Shown: one piece after another, positions 6,077 to 14,291 of the stretch | Numbering within the stretch: position 1 is the stretch's first letter | Layout of the letters: each line of letters begins with the position of its first letter | Assembly (NCBI GenBank): GCA_028279155.1 | Contig: JANQST010000509.1 | Location: forward strand, 1 to 14,291 | From: Cyclobacteriaceae bacterium | Lineage (GTDB): Bacteria; Bacteroidota; Bacteroidia; Cytophagales; Cyclobacteriaceae | Length of the DNA: 14,291 bases | Direction: 5' to 3' | Notes under the pieces: model-generated | Told to the model about the DNA's origin: nothing | Databases searched by the model: none | What the model saw: only the letters and a program-made list of their open reading frames with translations | Made by a program: the position numbers and the translations under genes

Positions 6077-9000
6077 TCAAAAATCTCTTCCAATCACCAC
6101 TGTCTCTTTGATTACATCTGAATTACCGGAACTATCAAAAACTTCAAAAAGAACAACATAATACCCTATTCTGGCCATTTCTCCCGAGTTAGTGGTGCCA
6201 TCCCAACGGACAAACCCTTCGGTTGAAAGCAAGGCACCTTCAGCTACGTTTTTAATCACTCTGCCTGTTTGATCGTAGATGGTGATATTGGCAAATTTTC
6301 CAGGCTGCTCAAACTGATAGTTAATTGTAGTGAAATCTCGTCCTGATCCAGAATTTCCAGGAATAACCACTTTTGGTACTGCCTCCACGGTACCTAAAGC
6401 AATCATTTGATTTGATAATGACTGTGAGTTCGGTCCACCAGGAGTGGCAAAACCAGCAACGCTAGAAGCAGAACGCCAGTTATTGGGGTCATTGGCGTTG
6501 GAAGTGAAAGAAATTCGTTCCAAAGACACTCCATCGCTGCTTTCAAGAAGATCATAATGAAAATCATCCTCATAATGGAAAAACTCATGTACCTCATCCA
6601 ATGGGCTTAGAAGTACCACGTTTCCTGTATCATTTGCATAAGTTGGTAGGGACGATATCTCATACAAACTTTCGAAGATTGCTTGAGGGTAGTTATCAAA
6701 TAAGATCTCCACATCGGTTGTAAAAGCAAAGTATGCCCCGGGACGAATAACAATTGGATCAGTGATGGATTTTTCATCACTCACTCCACCAGCTGTAATC
6801 CTGGCCAATTGCCATTGTTCAAGGTCTATATACTTTGTTGACGCATTGTACAATTCAACAAAATCAACACCGTTTGCTCGGGGATTGAAAAGCACTTCAC
6901 TTAGAAGAATATCTCCAACGACAGCAGATACTGGTAAAACTACAACAAGGTCACTTTCCTGAACTTCATTACCATTGCAATCGAACACATTTCGTAATTG
7001 GAAGGTATGTGGTTTGCTTTCTATCAAATCTTGACTTAGCCTTACGATAACCGACTTTGGGAATTGGTAGTAAAAATCAATTCCGGACACATTAAGATTA
7101 GGTTCGAATGTTATTGTCGCGGTAGAGCGAACATCAGGATCAATGTTCTCATTAAAGTCAACTCTAAGTTCGTTGGCCGATAGAACGACTACACCAATCA
7201 CCTCCGGACCAAAATTGTCTGGAACATTCTCACTAACTGAATTGACTTCACCTGGAGTGCCTCCCATTGCCCTGCTAGAACTCCCCCAGTTAAAGGCTTC
7301 TACACAAGGATTAGTAATATCTTTCATCTCAAGGGAATAACCTCCATCGGACTTTTCATCATCATGCCAATCTTTTGAATAAAAGACAGAGAAAATAAGA
7401 TCCTGGCCCAACGATAAGTATAATTGCTCACCTACATTGCTTAATGATGGAAACCCGGATATTCCAATAACATTTACGTTCGTAAATGAAGAGGCACCAG
7501 AAATACTTGTTAGTACATAGTATTCATTGGGAAACAGGGAGATCGGAGGAATTTCCACACTTGAATTAGCATCCGAGAACATCAGGTTTACTGTATTAAG
7601 AATCGAACCAGTATTGTTATAAATTTCAATGAATTCAGCCTCTGGTAAGCCAATTGATGGATCAGGGTCACTTAGAATCTCAGTAATCAGTACTTCGTTA
7701 AATGACGGGCTTCTGCCAATTCCAAAATTCACTTGTGTTTCTTCCAGTGGATTGCCCCAGCAGTCGGTTACATTAGAAACATTCATTTCATAGATCATCC
7801 CAGCTTGAAGATCTTCTGTAAAAAAAATGTCTAAACTCGTTGGGAACAGTCCAACACTAGTGTTCGAAACTGTCAAATTTGAGATTTTATACAAACCGTT
7901 AGTTAAACTTGAAGCATCCATAACTTCAGAGAAATTGATGGTTAGACTTTGATTGAAATTGGTTGATATCACCGTCGGGGCCTCTGTATCTGGGGTAGGA
8001 TCAAAAACGGAATTCACTTGTCCCGGTGTCCTTCCTTCAATTGCAGCGGACGTATTATAACTGCTCTCAGAAATACATGGATCGTTTGGATTTATAAGCT
8101 CAGCACTTTTGCCTAGTTCAGAACTAGTGTAGGATAGTTCAAAAATGATTGTTCCAGTACCATCTTTAAGGGCAATGTCATCGGATGAATTATTCAAGGA
8201 CCTGAAACCTGGGACAACTAATACCTCTCCAAGCCCAGCATATAACTCCGGATTATTATCAGGCACAAGTATCAATAGTTCATTAGGTGCAAAAACTTTT
8301 GACGGAAAAATTCCTGATGTTCCTGAGGCATCGCTAACAGTCCAGTTCTCAAGGTCAAAATAGCTCTGGGTATTATTTAGCAGCTCAATGAATTCCCCAT
8401 TGATTGTTCCTCCTTCATTCAAAGGATTTGCCATAAACTCATTTACTAAAACATCTCCCGGAGAAGCAACCACAGTTTCAATAAAAATAAACTCAATGGA
8501 AGTATCCATATCAATGACATTGCCTGAAAGATCCTGCACATTGTTTATAGTAAGTATTCTTATTTCAGTCGACACTAATTCTGATACAGCAAGATCTACT
8601 CTGGAATTGCTACCTGATTCAAATTGAGCCAAAGTGACCGTTATCCCTCCGTCAATGGAATAGTTGGAGGTTTGCACCGCACTTACAGAAGTAATTGGTT
8701 CACTAAAAATCAACTTGAGTTGAGTGGAAGAAATTACCAGAAGCTCAGAAATTGTAGGTTTTGTGGTATCCGGTGTATCATCAAAAATGGAGTTCTGCTC
8801 TCCAGGTGTGCCTCCATCAGGATCGATGGATGGACCATAATTATTCTCAGAAAAATCAGGTGCATAAGGATTAATTAGTTCAGTACTTACACCGGATGTA
8901 GCAGAAGCATAACTGATTGAGAATATATCAATTGAGCTAGCATTGGTTATCCTGAGAGCATCACCACCATTATTTAGCGCTGGAAAACCTCCTATTTCAA

Positions 9001-10975
9001 CCACATCTCCAAAAGGTGAGAACAATACGCCATTATCTGTTTCGGTAAGAATAACATAGGAGTCAGGCCTTAACATGAATGATCCCATACCGGACGAGGT
9101 ATTGGAAGCATCGCTCAATGTCCAGTTCTCAAGATCAATAAATTTATTGGAAACATTTAAGAGCTCAACAAATTCAGTGTTAGGGATCCCAGCATCGCCA
9201 CTTGGAATTGCATAGAATTCATTGATCAGCACATCTCCGGCAATTGCTTCCTCTGTTTCAATGTATTCAAAATCAATAGTTGAATTAGCGGCAACTACAT
9301 TTCCTGACAGGTCTTCAACTCCATTAATAGTCAAGGTTCTGGTGTCTCCAGAAACCAGTGCTGAAACGGTCAAGTAAACAATCGAATTTTCAGTATCATC
9401 TCGCATTACGGCACTCACTGTAATTCCTCCGTCAATGGTGTAATTCCCAGTTGATTCAGATGTGGTCTCATCAATTGGTTCATTAAAATTGACGTCAAGC
9501 TCTGTATTAGAAATCACAGTAATGCTAGAAATGGCTGGACTTGTGGTATCAGGAGTATCATCAAAGATGGAGTTTTGTTGACCTGGAGTACCTCCATCGA
9601 GGTCTATAGAAAAACCATAGTTATTTTTAGAATAATCAGGACCATTAGGATTGATGAGCTCGATGCTCATTCCTCCAGTTGAACCCTCGAAGGTTATATT
9701 ATGAATTTGGACCCCATTATCATCTTCCAACGTAATTGCATCCATACTTGAATTATTCAAACTCAATGTAGTTATAGCAATAACATTCGAAAAAGTTGAA
9801 AAAAGTGCTTCATCATTATCTTCAACAACGATAACGTATGAATCAGGATTAAACTGAAAGCTGCCTAGCACTTGTCCATCCAATTCCCAGTTCTCAAGAT
9901 TTATGAATTTGCTGCTTCGGTTATATAATTCAACATATTCTGCGTCAGGCAGCGCAATTACAGGATTTGGATCAGGCATAAACTCATTGATCACTACATC
10001 AAATTCCATCGCTTCTTCAAAAACCAAATACTGGTACATTTCCTGGCTGTTGGGGATGATCGCATTGCCACTCTCATCCTCAATGTTATTGATGGTAATG
10101 GAATAGGTTGTTCCATTAGTCATACTTCCAGTAGTCAAATGGACCAATGCTGTATTTCCGGCATCTCTAGTGGCGGAATTGACAGAGATTCCACCATCGA
10201 CGGCATAATTGGCACTGGTTTCTGCAAGTGTTTGGTCGACCGGCTCATTAAAGGTCACATCGACCTGAGTGTCTGAGATGGCGGTTACGGATTGGATGGT
10301 TGGAGGGTTAGTGTCCAAAGGAGATGATCCAGTAACATTGAAGTCATCAAAAAAGAAATTTGTATTTCTGGTACTCGTGTAATCACAGAGGACACCAAAA
10401 TAAGTTGATTCTGTAAAATCAGTGTTGTTTGCAGTTCCTTCTGAAGTAAAAGTGCTTCCTCCATCTGTATCGATCAATAATTCCCAATTTCCAAAAGCAT
10501 CACGAGTGATTCGAACGGAGATGAACTCAGAACTAAACTGAGTTACATCATCAGTTCCATTGATAATAGGGGTGGAAGATGCAGTGGAATATAGACTTAT
10601 TTCGTCATCTGTATTTCCAACCATTACATAATATCCAGTAGGATCATCCTTCAAATCAGCCTTGCTTGCAACCAGGTAAACAAACATCTTGTTAGATCCA
10701 GACAATCCTGTAGATGAAAGTCCATCAAACCCCACTTTGAATTCCCATGTTGCATTCTCAATAACTGTAGAAACAAGGCTTAAATAAGATTCATTGTTGG
10801 AAGAGGGTGCGAGGTTGTTCAATCTAAGTTGATTGGATCCATCAATTGTAAATTCTGAATCATCTCCTGACCATGCAGGATTGGATGTAAAATCTCCATC
10901 CGTAAATTGGTCTGAAACCTGCGAAAGAAGTGTATTAGTGGTGACGAGAAGTATTGTTGATAAAATTCTCGTCAT
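6077..10975 (-). CDS. Giant secreted multi-module protein: Ig-like and lamin-tail domains, FlgD-like C-terminus
   Basis: The 1632-residue product starts with a signal peptide (MTRILSTILLVTTNTLLS). Residues about 20-215 look like a concanavalin/laminin-G-type beta-sandwich. Five module pairs follow. The Ig-like (SbsA/Big_5 type) domains lie at about 222-318, 478-575, 738-835, 997-1088 and 1252-1348, the first four with motifs such as FNEPID or FSEVMD. The lamin-tail domains lie at about 327-471, 580-730, 840-991, 1093-1247 and 1353-1517, each with an INEF/LSEV start, an EFVELxN core and a GGTPGxxNS end. Residues about 1540-1632 form an FlgD-like Ig domain (ITIYDQTGRVIK, WDGTTNSGE, IGYYVVLFEVFD). 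In Bacteroidota this domain commonly ends type IX secretion substrates, so export to the surface or medium is inferred. No enzymatic domain is visible. The gene is divergent from asd. Confidence 0.9.
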   Translation of the reverse strand: MTRILSTILLVTTNTLLSQVSDQFTDGDFTSNPAWSGDDSEFTIDGSNQLRLNNLAPSSNNESYLSLVSTVIENATWEFKVGFDGLSSTGLSGSNKMFVYLVASKADLKDDPTGYYVMVGNTDDEISLYSTASSTPIINGTDDVTQFSSEFISVRITRDAFGNWELLIDTDGGSTFTSEGTANNTDFTESTYFGVLCDYTSTRNTNFFFDDFNVTGSSPLDTNPPTIQSVTAISDTQVDVTFNEPVDQTLAETSANYAVDGGISVNSATRDAGNTALVHLTTGSMTNGTTYSITINNIEDESGNAIIPNSQEMYQYLVFEEAMEFDVVINEFMPDPNPVIALPDAEYVELYNRSSKFINLENWELDGQVLGSFQFNPDSYVIVVEDNDEALFSTFSNVIAITTLSLNNSSMDAITLEDDNGVQIHNITFEGSTGGMSIELINPNGPDYSKNNYGFSIDLDGGTPGQQNSIFDDTPDTTSPAISSITVISNTELDVNFNEPIDETTSESTGNYTIDGGITVSAVMRDDTENSIVYLTVSALVSGDTRTLTINGVEDLSGNVVAANSTIDFEYIETEEAIAGDVLINEFYAIPSGDAGIPNTEFVELLNVSNKFIDLENWTLSDASNTSSGMGSFMLRPDSYVILTETDNGVLFSPFGDVVEIGGFPALNNGGDALRITNASSIDIFSISYASATSGVSTELINPYAPDFSENNYGPSIDPDGGTPGEQNSIFDDTPDTTKPTISELLVISSTQLKLIFSEPITSVSAVQTSNYSIDGGITVTLAQFESGSNSRVDLAVSELVSTEIRILTINNVQDLSGNVIDMDTSIEFIFIETVVASPGDVLVNEFMANPLNEGGTINGEFIELLNNTQSYFDLENWTVSDASGTSGIFPSKVFAPNELLILVPDNNPELYAGLGEVLVVPGFRSLNNSSDDIALKDGTGTIIFELSYTSSELGKSAELINPNDPCISESSYNTSAAIEGRTPGQVNSVFDPTPDTEAPTVISTNFNQSLTINFSEVMDASSLTNGLYKISNLTVSNTSVGLFPTSLDIFFTEDLQAGMIYEMNVSNVTDCWGNPLEETQVNFGIGRSPSFNEVLITEILSDPDPSIGLPEAEFIEIYNNTGSILNTVNLMFSDANSSVEIPPISLFPNEYYVLTSISGASSFTNVNVIGISGFPSLSNVGEQLYLSLGQDLIFSVFYSKDWHDDEKSDGGYSLEMKDITNPCVEAFNWGSSSRAMGGTPGEVNSVSENVPDNFGPEVIGVVVLSANELRVDFNENIDPDVRSTATITFEPNLNVSGIDFYYQFPKSVIVRLSQDLIESKPHTFQLRNVFDCNGNEVQESDLVVVLPVSAVVGDILLSEVLFNPRANGVDFVELYNASTKYIDLEQWQLARITAGGVSDEKSITDPIVIRPGAYFAFTTDVEILFDNYPQAIFESLYEISSLPTYANDTGNVVLLSPLDEVHEFFHYEDDFHYDLLESSDGVSLERISFTSNANDPNNWRSASSVAGFATPGGPNSQSLSNQMIALGTVEAVPKVVIPGNSGSGRDFTTINYQFEQPGKFANITIYDQTGRVIKNVAEGALLSTEGFVRWDGTTNSGEMARIGYYVVLFEVFDSSGNSDVIKETVVIGRDF
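7994..10318 (-). repeat. Three intragenic tandem repeats of 765, 780 and 780 nt
   Basis: The linker copies PDTTSP, PDTTKP and PDTEAP begin at residues 475, 735 and 995, exactly 260 residues apart. The DNA keeps this register: similar stretches begin at 7981, 8761 and 9541. A CCAGTTCTCAAG block recurs at 8342, 9122 and (CCAGTTCTCAAG) 9887. The units span 9554-10318 (255 codons), 8774-9553 and 7994-8773. Identity is clearly partial. This indicates segmental duplication inside the gene; modules four and five are more diverged. Confidence 0.75.
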
Positions 10976-11006
10976 CGTGTTCTTATTAATCAGGGATTAA
11001 ATGTAC

Positions 11007-11014
11007 TAGTTTTG
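11007..11014 (+). promoter_or_regulatory. Bacteroidota-type -7 box (TAGTTTTG) for asd
   Basis: TAGTTTTG matches TAnnTTTG exactly in the 70-bp region between the divergent giant gene and asd. The transcript would start near 11021, leaving a leader of about 25 nt and no room for a riboswitch. No convincing -33 TTTG lies at the usual distance. On the other strand, TACATTTA (10998-11005) is a one-mismatch candidate for the giant gene. Confidence 0.45.
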
Positions 11015-11045
11015 CATCTCAGTTTTTAATGCTTGGCTAAAAATC

Positions 11046-12038
11046 ATGAAAGTAGCACTTGTTGGAGCCACTGGGCTCGTAGGACAAAAAATGTTGGAAA
11101 TACTGGAGGAACGCAACTTCCCTGTGGAAGAATTGATCCCTGTTGCATCAGAGCGTTCCGTTGGTAAGAAGATCAATTTTAAGGGGGACACTTATGAAGT
11201 GATCTCCATGCAAGATGCCATTGATGCCAAGCCGGATATCGCGCTTTTCTCAGCTGGAGGAAGTACTTCACTGGAGTTTGCTCCGAAATTTGCAGAAGCT
11301 GGTTCTGTAGTCATCGACAATTCCTCCGCCTGGCGAATGGATGTTTCTAAAAAACTCATTGTTCCGGAAGTGAATGGCGAGGCACTTCGTATTGACGACC
11401 GGATCATTGCCAATCCCAATTGCTCTACAATTCAGATGGTCGTCGCATTGAAGCCTTTGCATGATGCCTTCAACATCAAACGGATTGTTGTTTCTACTTA
11501 CCAGTCGGTAACGGGTTCCGGAAAAGGAGCAGTAGATCAGCTGCAAGGTGAGCGAGAAGGAAAAGACATCCAGAAAGTATACCCCCACCAGATTGATCTA
11601 AACGCTCTTCCTCACATCGATGTGTTCCAGGAAAACGGGTACACGAAAGAGGAGATGAAAATGGTCAATGAAACGAAAAAGATTTTTGGTGACGATTCCA
11701 TCCAGGTTACGTCTACTTGTGTTCGAATTCCCGCAATGGGTGGTCACTCTGAATCTGTGAACGTAGAATTCGAAAACGATTTTGAACTCAACGAAGTAGT
11801 TGACTTACTTAAAAATGCTTCCGGAGTAACGGTGGTTGACAACCCTGCTGATAATGACTACCCTATGCCAATAAATGCAGAAGGAAAAGACGATGTTTTC
11901 GTTGGCAGGATCAGAAGGGATGAAACGCAAGAGAAGACGTTGAATCTGTGGGTCGTATCGGATAACCTTAGAAAAGGAGCAGCTACCAACGCGGTTCAGA
12001 TTGCAGAGTATATGACTGAGCACAGCCTGGTGTATTGA
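11046..12038 (+). CDS. asd: Aspartate-semialdehyde dehydrogenase
   Basis: The enzyme reduces L-aspartyl-4-phosphate to L-aspartate-4-semialdehyde with NADPH, the branch point to lysine/diaminopimelate, threonine and methionine. The N-terminal Rossmann motif is VALVGATGLVGQ. The phosphate-binding and core region reads FSAGGSTS and VIDNSSAWR. The catalytic Cys126 lies in ANPNCSTIQ, followed by STYQSVTGSGKGA. The acid/base His234 is in IPAMGGHSESV. The 330-residue length is normal for the bacterial family. The gene ends with TGA immediately followed by the ATG of the methyltransferase gene. No lysine or threonine pathway partner is adjacent here. Confidence 0.96.
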   Translation: MKVALVGATGLVGQKMLEILEERNFPVEELIPVASERSVGKKINFKGDTYEVISMQDAIDAKPDIALFSAGGSTSLEFAPKFAEAGSVVIDNSSAWRMDVSKKLIVPEVNGEALRIDDRIIANPNCSTIQMVVALKPLHDAFNIKRIVVSTYQSVTGSGKGAVDQLQGEREGKDIQKVYPHQIDLNALPHIDVFQENGYTKEEMKMVNETKKIFGDDSIQVTSTCVRIPAMGGHSESVNVEFENDFELNEVVDLLKNASGVTVVDNPADNDYPMPINAEGKDDVFVGRIRRDETQEKTLNLWVVSDNLRKGAATNAVQIAEYMTEHSLVY

Positions 12039-13244
12039 ATGAGTGAATGGCTGAAATTTCTTCAAAAAGCTGAAACAAAGGATTTCATTCAAACGCACAT
12101 CAATTCTGACATCAATAAACTCCTGCTTAATCCACCTTCGGTCATTACACCATTTGCTAAGGAAGTAGCAGCACAGATCAAGGCACGCCAAAAAGCCAAA
12201 AGGAAGCTGGATGATTGGGCATCAAATTTTGATTTGGTTTTTCCTCCACCAATTTCAGTTGAACAGGCTTCTTCCAAGCAAACCGCTGAATACAAGAAAT
12301 CAATTTTAAGTGGAAAACATCTTGTTGATCTAACGGGAGGAATGGGAGCCGATACGCTTGCGTTGAGCGAACAATTTGAGTCAACTACCTATGTGGAGAA
12401 ACAAGAAGATCTTGTTGAGATTTTTAAACATAATTGCGATGTGTTGGACAAAAGCATTAACATCCAATGTGCAACAGCAGAATCATATCTTGATCAAAAT
12501 CATAGGCTGGATCGTTCGTTTTTCTTTTACCTGGATCCGGCTCGAAGAGATGAAGAAAAAAACAAAGTATTTAACCTGGAAGACTGTTCACCGAACATAG
12601 TCGAACTACAGACTCAGTTAAAGAGAATTGGTGGAAATGTTCTCGTCAAACTATCTCCATTTCTTGACATTAAGCTTACACTCAAGAAGATTGACCACAT
12701 CAAAGAGGTGCATGTTGTCTCCGTGAAAAATGAATGCAAAGAGGTGTTGATACTCATCGATTATTCGATTGATGACGAGCCCGAAATTCGAACGATAAAC
12801 CTTACTGAAGCTGGTCAATCGTTCAATTTTAAATTTTCGGAAGAAAACACCAGCCAGGCAACCTTGAGCACGGTCAAAAAGTACATTTTAGAGCCCAATG
12901 CCTCGATCTTAAAGGCCGGAGCCTTCAACCAGGCAGCGGTTCATTATAAGGTGGAAAAACTCCATGCCCATACACACCTTTACACATCTGAAACACTTAT
13001 CCCAAATTGGCCTGGAAGAGTATTTGAGGTGATTCAAGCTAAGGTTGATAAAAATACTATCGCTGAATTTAGCAAAAATGGATACATCAATGTGATGACC
13101 AGGAATTATCCAATGTCCCCTGCGGATTTGAAGAAAAAATACAAGGTAAAAGATGGAGGTGAGTTCTTTTTGATCGGATTCATAGACATGAGCAAGAAAA
13201 ACAACTTGCTGATTACTAAAAAAGTCAATCCAGCAAATGACTAA
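12039..13244 (+). CDS. Class I SAM-dependent methyltransferase with THUMP-like C-terminal domain
   Basis: The product has a helical N-terminal region (residues 1-90) and a Rossmann methyltransferase core with SAM motif I at D97-L-T-G-G-M-G-A-D105. An acidic strand end, YVEKQED, follows, and then a DPARRD motif at residues 166-171 in the catalytic-loop position. After about residue 275, LEPNASILKAG and NVMTRNYPMSP resemble the THUMP-like domain that accompanies this methyltransferase family. THUMP domains bind RNA, so an RNA (possibly tRNA) substrate is plausible, but the substrate is not established from the sequence. The start codon directly abuts the asd stop, so translation is probably coupled. 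The 401-residue length fits the family. Confidence 0.85.
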   Translation: MSEWLKFLQKAETKDFIQTHINSDINKLLLNPPSVITPFAKEVAAQIKARQKAKRKLDDWASNFDLVFPPPISVEQASSKQTAEYKKSILSGKHLVDLTGGMGADTLALSEQFESTTYVEKQEDLVEIFKHNCDVLDKSINIQCATAESYLDQNHRLDRSFFFYLDPARRDEEKNKVFNLEDCSPNIVELQTQLKRIGGNVLVKLSPFLDIKLTLKKIDHIKEVHVVSVKNECKEVLILIDYSIDDEPEIRTINLTEAGQSFNFKFSEENTSQATLSTVKKYILEPNASILKAGAFNQAAVHYKVEKLHAHTHLYTSETLIPNWPGRVFEVIQAKVDKNTIAEFSKNGYINVMTRNYPMSPADLKKKYKVKDGGEFFLIGFIDMSKKNNLLITKKVNPAND

Positions 13245-13256
13245 CTTCGAAGGACA

Positions 13257-14006
13257 ATGACCTACTGGTTCACATATCTTAAGGCTTGGACAATCATCAA
13301 AAGGAAGTGGTTGTACCACATTTTGTTTGGCGCAAATAGCCTTGATTATACAAGATTTGCAATCCTTTGTACTTCCCGCTCAGGCTCAACCTGGCTTCAC
13401 ACACTGCTCAATGCTCATCCCCACATCGTTTCAAAAGGTGAGGTTGTTTTTCAACATCATAAGCTAAGCAAAGCATTCCATTTAGAAAAAGACGTATTTC
13501 ATGCATATCCATCTGTAGTCAAAGCGGTCGGACTTAAAGTATTCTATGGATTAGACAACGATATCTACGATCCTACTTTTCAGGGGATAATAGACGATCC
13601 AAAGATTAAGGTCATCCATCTGGTAAGGGAGGATAAGCTCTCTCAGTTTGTTTCGCTCCAGCTTGCCAAAAAAAACCATGAATGGAGTCACCAAAAAAAC
13701 AGTAGGAGAAACACCGTACGTTTAGAACTACCAGATTTTCTGGAATTCAATGTAGCGCAATTAAATCTGCAATCTAAAATTGATCAGGATTTTGATGGTA
13801 GAATTCTCAGTGTTTCTTACGAAGACCTGGTTTCTAATCAAAGTGAGACATTAGACCGAGTTCAGGAATTCCTAAAAGTGAAGCAACGGAGGTTATTTTC
13901 GGCATTGAAGAAACAATCTACCGTGCATTTAAAAAATCAAATCGAGAATTGGTCAGACTTTGAAAGTTCGTATTCAGAAAAACAAATCAGAATCGCCCGA
14001 ACCTGA
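13257..14006 (+). CDS. Sulfotransferase-family protein (PAPS-dependent type)
   Basis: The protein carries a P-loop-like 5'-phosphosulfate-binding motif, CTSRSGSTWLHTLLNAHP (starting at residue 38), the signature of sulfotransferases. A 3'-phosphate-binding region follows in VIHLVREDKLSQFVSLQLA (R124 and S133 are the likely contacts), and then YEDLVSN, another conserved block. The R-x-D-x-x-x-Q-x-x-S pattern resembles Stf0 and related bacterial sulfotransferases, which act on carbohydrates or lipids. The acceptor is unknown. The ATG at 13257 follows an AAGGA and lies 12 nt after the methyltransferase stop, suggesting one transcript with asd. The last 20 nt overlap the convergent outer-membrane gene. 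The 249-residue length is at the short end of the family. Confidence 0.8.
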   Translation: MTYWFTYLKAWTIIKRKWLYHILFGANSLDYTRFAILCTSRSGSTWLHTLLNAHPHIVSKGEVVFQHHKLSKAFHLEKDVFHAYPSVVKAVGLKVFYGLDNDIYDPTFQGIIDDPKIKVIHLVREDKLSQFVSLQLAKKNHEWSHQKNSRRNTVRLELPDFLEFNVAQLNLQSKIDQDFDGRILSVSYEDLVSNQSETLDRVQEFLKVKQRRLFSALKKQSTVHLKNQIENWSDFESSYSEKQIRIART

Positions 14007-14291
14007 AGCTGATCATTCCTGCAGTTCCCGTGACATCTTCATCATCAACGTTCACTAATTCAGAGCCTGTGATGTAACGATAGCTCGCTCCAAACCCGAG
14101 TCTGAAATGATTGCTGATGTTAAACTCTATCTCAATACCAGGCTCCAGTACAAAGAACACAGAATTTTCAATGGTGAATTCCGAATCTGCCAAGTTGTTG
14201 GGGAAAAAATTCTTGTCGGCAACTTCAAATGATCCAGCCCCGAGAAGTACCGGGATGGTTACGTGAATAACTTCTTTTGGCGCAATGGAAG
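13987..14291 (-). CDS. Outer-membrane beta-barrel-type protein, 5'-truncated by the window edge
   Basis: The minus-strand frame is open to the right edge, so only the C-terminal part is present; a TTG at 14191-14193 is internal, not a start. The visible residues include IHVTIPVLLGAGSFEV, then VFFVLEPGIEIEFNI, then FRLGFGASYRYITGSEL, ending MISFRFGRF. The alternating hydrophobic strands with turns and the terminal Phe are typical of small outer-membrane barrels assembled by BAM. Proteins with this VPVLLGAG / LEPG-E pattern are frequent in Bacteroidota and mostly uncharacterised. The stop (13987-13989) lies inside the convergent sulfotransferase gene, giving a 20-nt tail-to-tail overlap. Confidence 0.75.
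   Translation of the reverse strand, partial: SIAPKEVIHVTIPVLLGAGSFEVADKNFFPNNLADSEFTIENSVFFVLEPGIEIEFNISNHFRLGFGASYRYITGSELVNVDDEDVTGTAGMISFRFGRF

Noticed and set aside
6403..10106. Short open frames on both strands within the giant gene
   Set aside because: Shadows of the repeat-rich coding sequence; translations show no domain or signal features and several follow the repeat pattern.
11268..12191. Several open frames antisense to asd and the methyltransferase gene
   Set aside because: They lie opposite strongly supported genes, have low-complexity or Cys/Ser-rich translations and match no recognisable family.
14191..14193. TTG as the start of the right-edge outer-membrane protein
   Set aside because: The frame stays open to the window edge and the upstream residues (VTIPVLLGAG) continue the beta-strand pattern, so the start lies outside the window.

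Overview
The window (about 40% GC by eye, chromosomal in character) looks like a marine-type member of the Bacteroidota, most likely Cytophagales-like. The evidence is a very large secreted protein with lamin-tail and Ig-like repeats and an FlgD/T9SS-style C-terminus, a zinc-less DksA/TraR protein of the Bacteroidota kind, TAnnTTTG-type promoter -7 boxes, weak Shine-Dalgarno sequences, and an outer-membrane beta-barrel fragment ending in Phe. I see no phage, insertion sequence, CRISPR, rRNA or tRNA. The assignment is inference from protein character only.

Left part (1-3580): the 3' part of an alpha/beta hydrolase (+) converges on a GntR-type regulator (-) that carries a non-aminotransferase sensor domain. 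Divergent from the regulator is a large lipoprotein (+) with TPR-like helices at the N-terminus and an HEXXH zinc-metalloprotease signature near the C-terminus. The 85-bp gap between regulator and lipoprotein holds two overlapping inverted repeats lying on a TAATTTTG -7 box, which looks like the regulator's own operator. This regulator/lipoprotein pair is the least explained unit in the window and the best candidate for an undescribed system.

Middle part (3589-6000): a tightly overlapped minus-strand operon encodes a DksA/TraR-like protein without its zinc finger, then ScpB (chromosome segregation), then an RsuA/RluB-type pseudouridine synthase. The junctions are TAATG and ATGA overlaps. A roughly 260-bp leader and two small ORFs (a two-helix membrane protein on +, a coiled-coil protein on -) follow.

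Right part (6077-14291): a 1632-residue secreted protein (-) is built from five Ig-like plus lamin-tail modules, part of it repeating with an exact 780-nt period. Divergent from it is a plus-strand cluster: aspartate-semialdehyde dehydrogenase (asd), a THUMP-like SAM methyltransferase that starts on the base after the asd stop, and a PAPS-type sulfotransferase 12 nt further on. The sulfotransferase overlaps tail-to-tail by 20 nt with an outer-membrane protein gene (-) that runs off the right edge.
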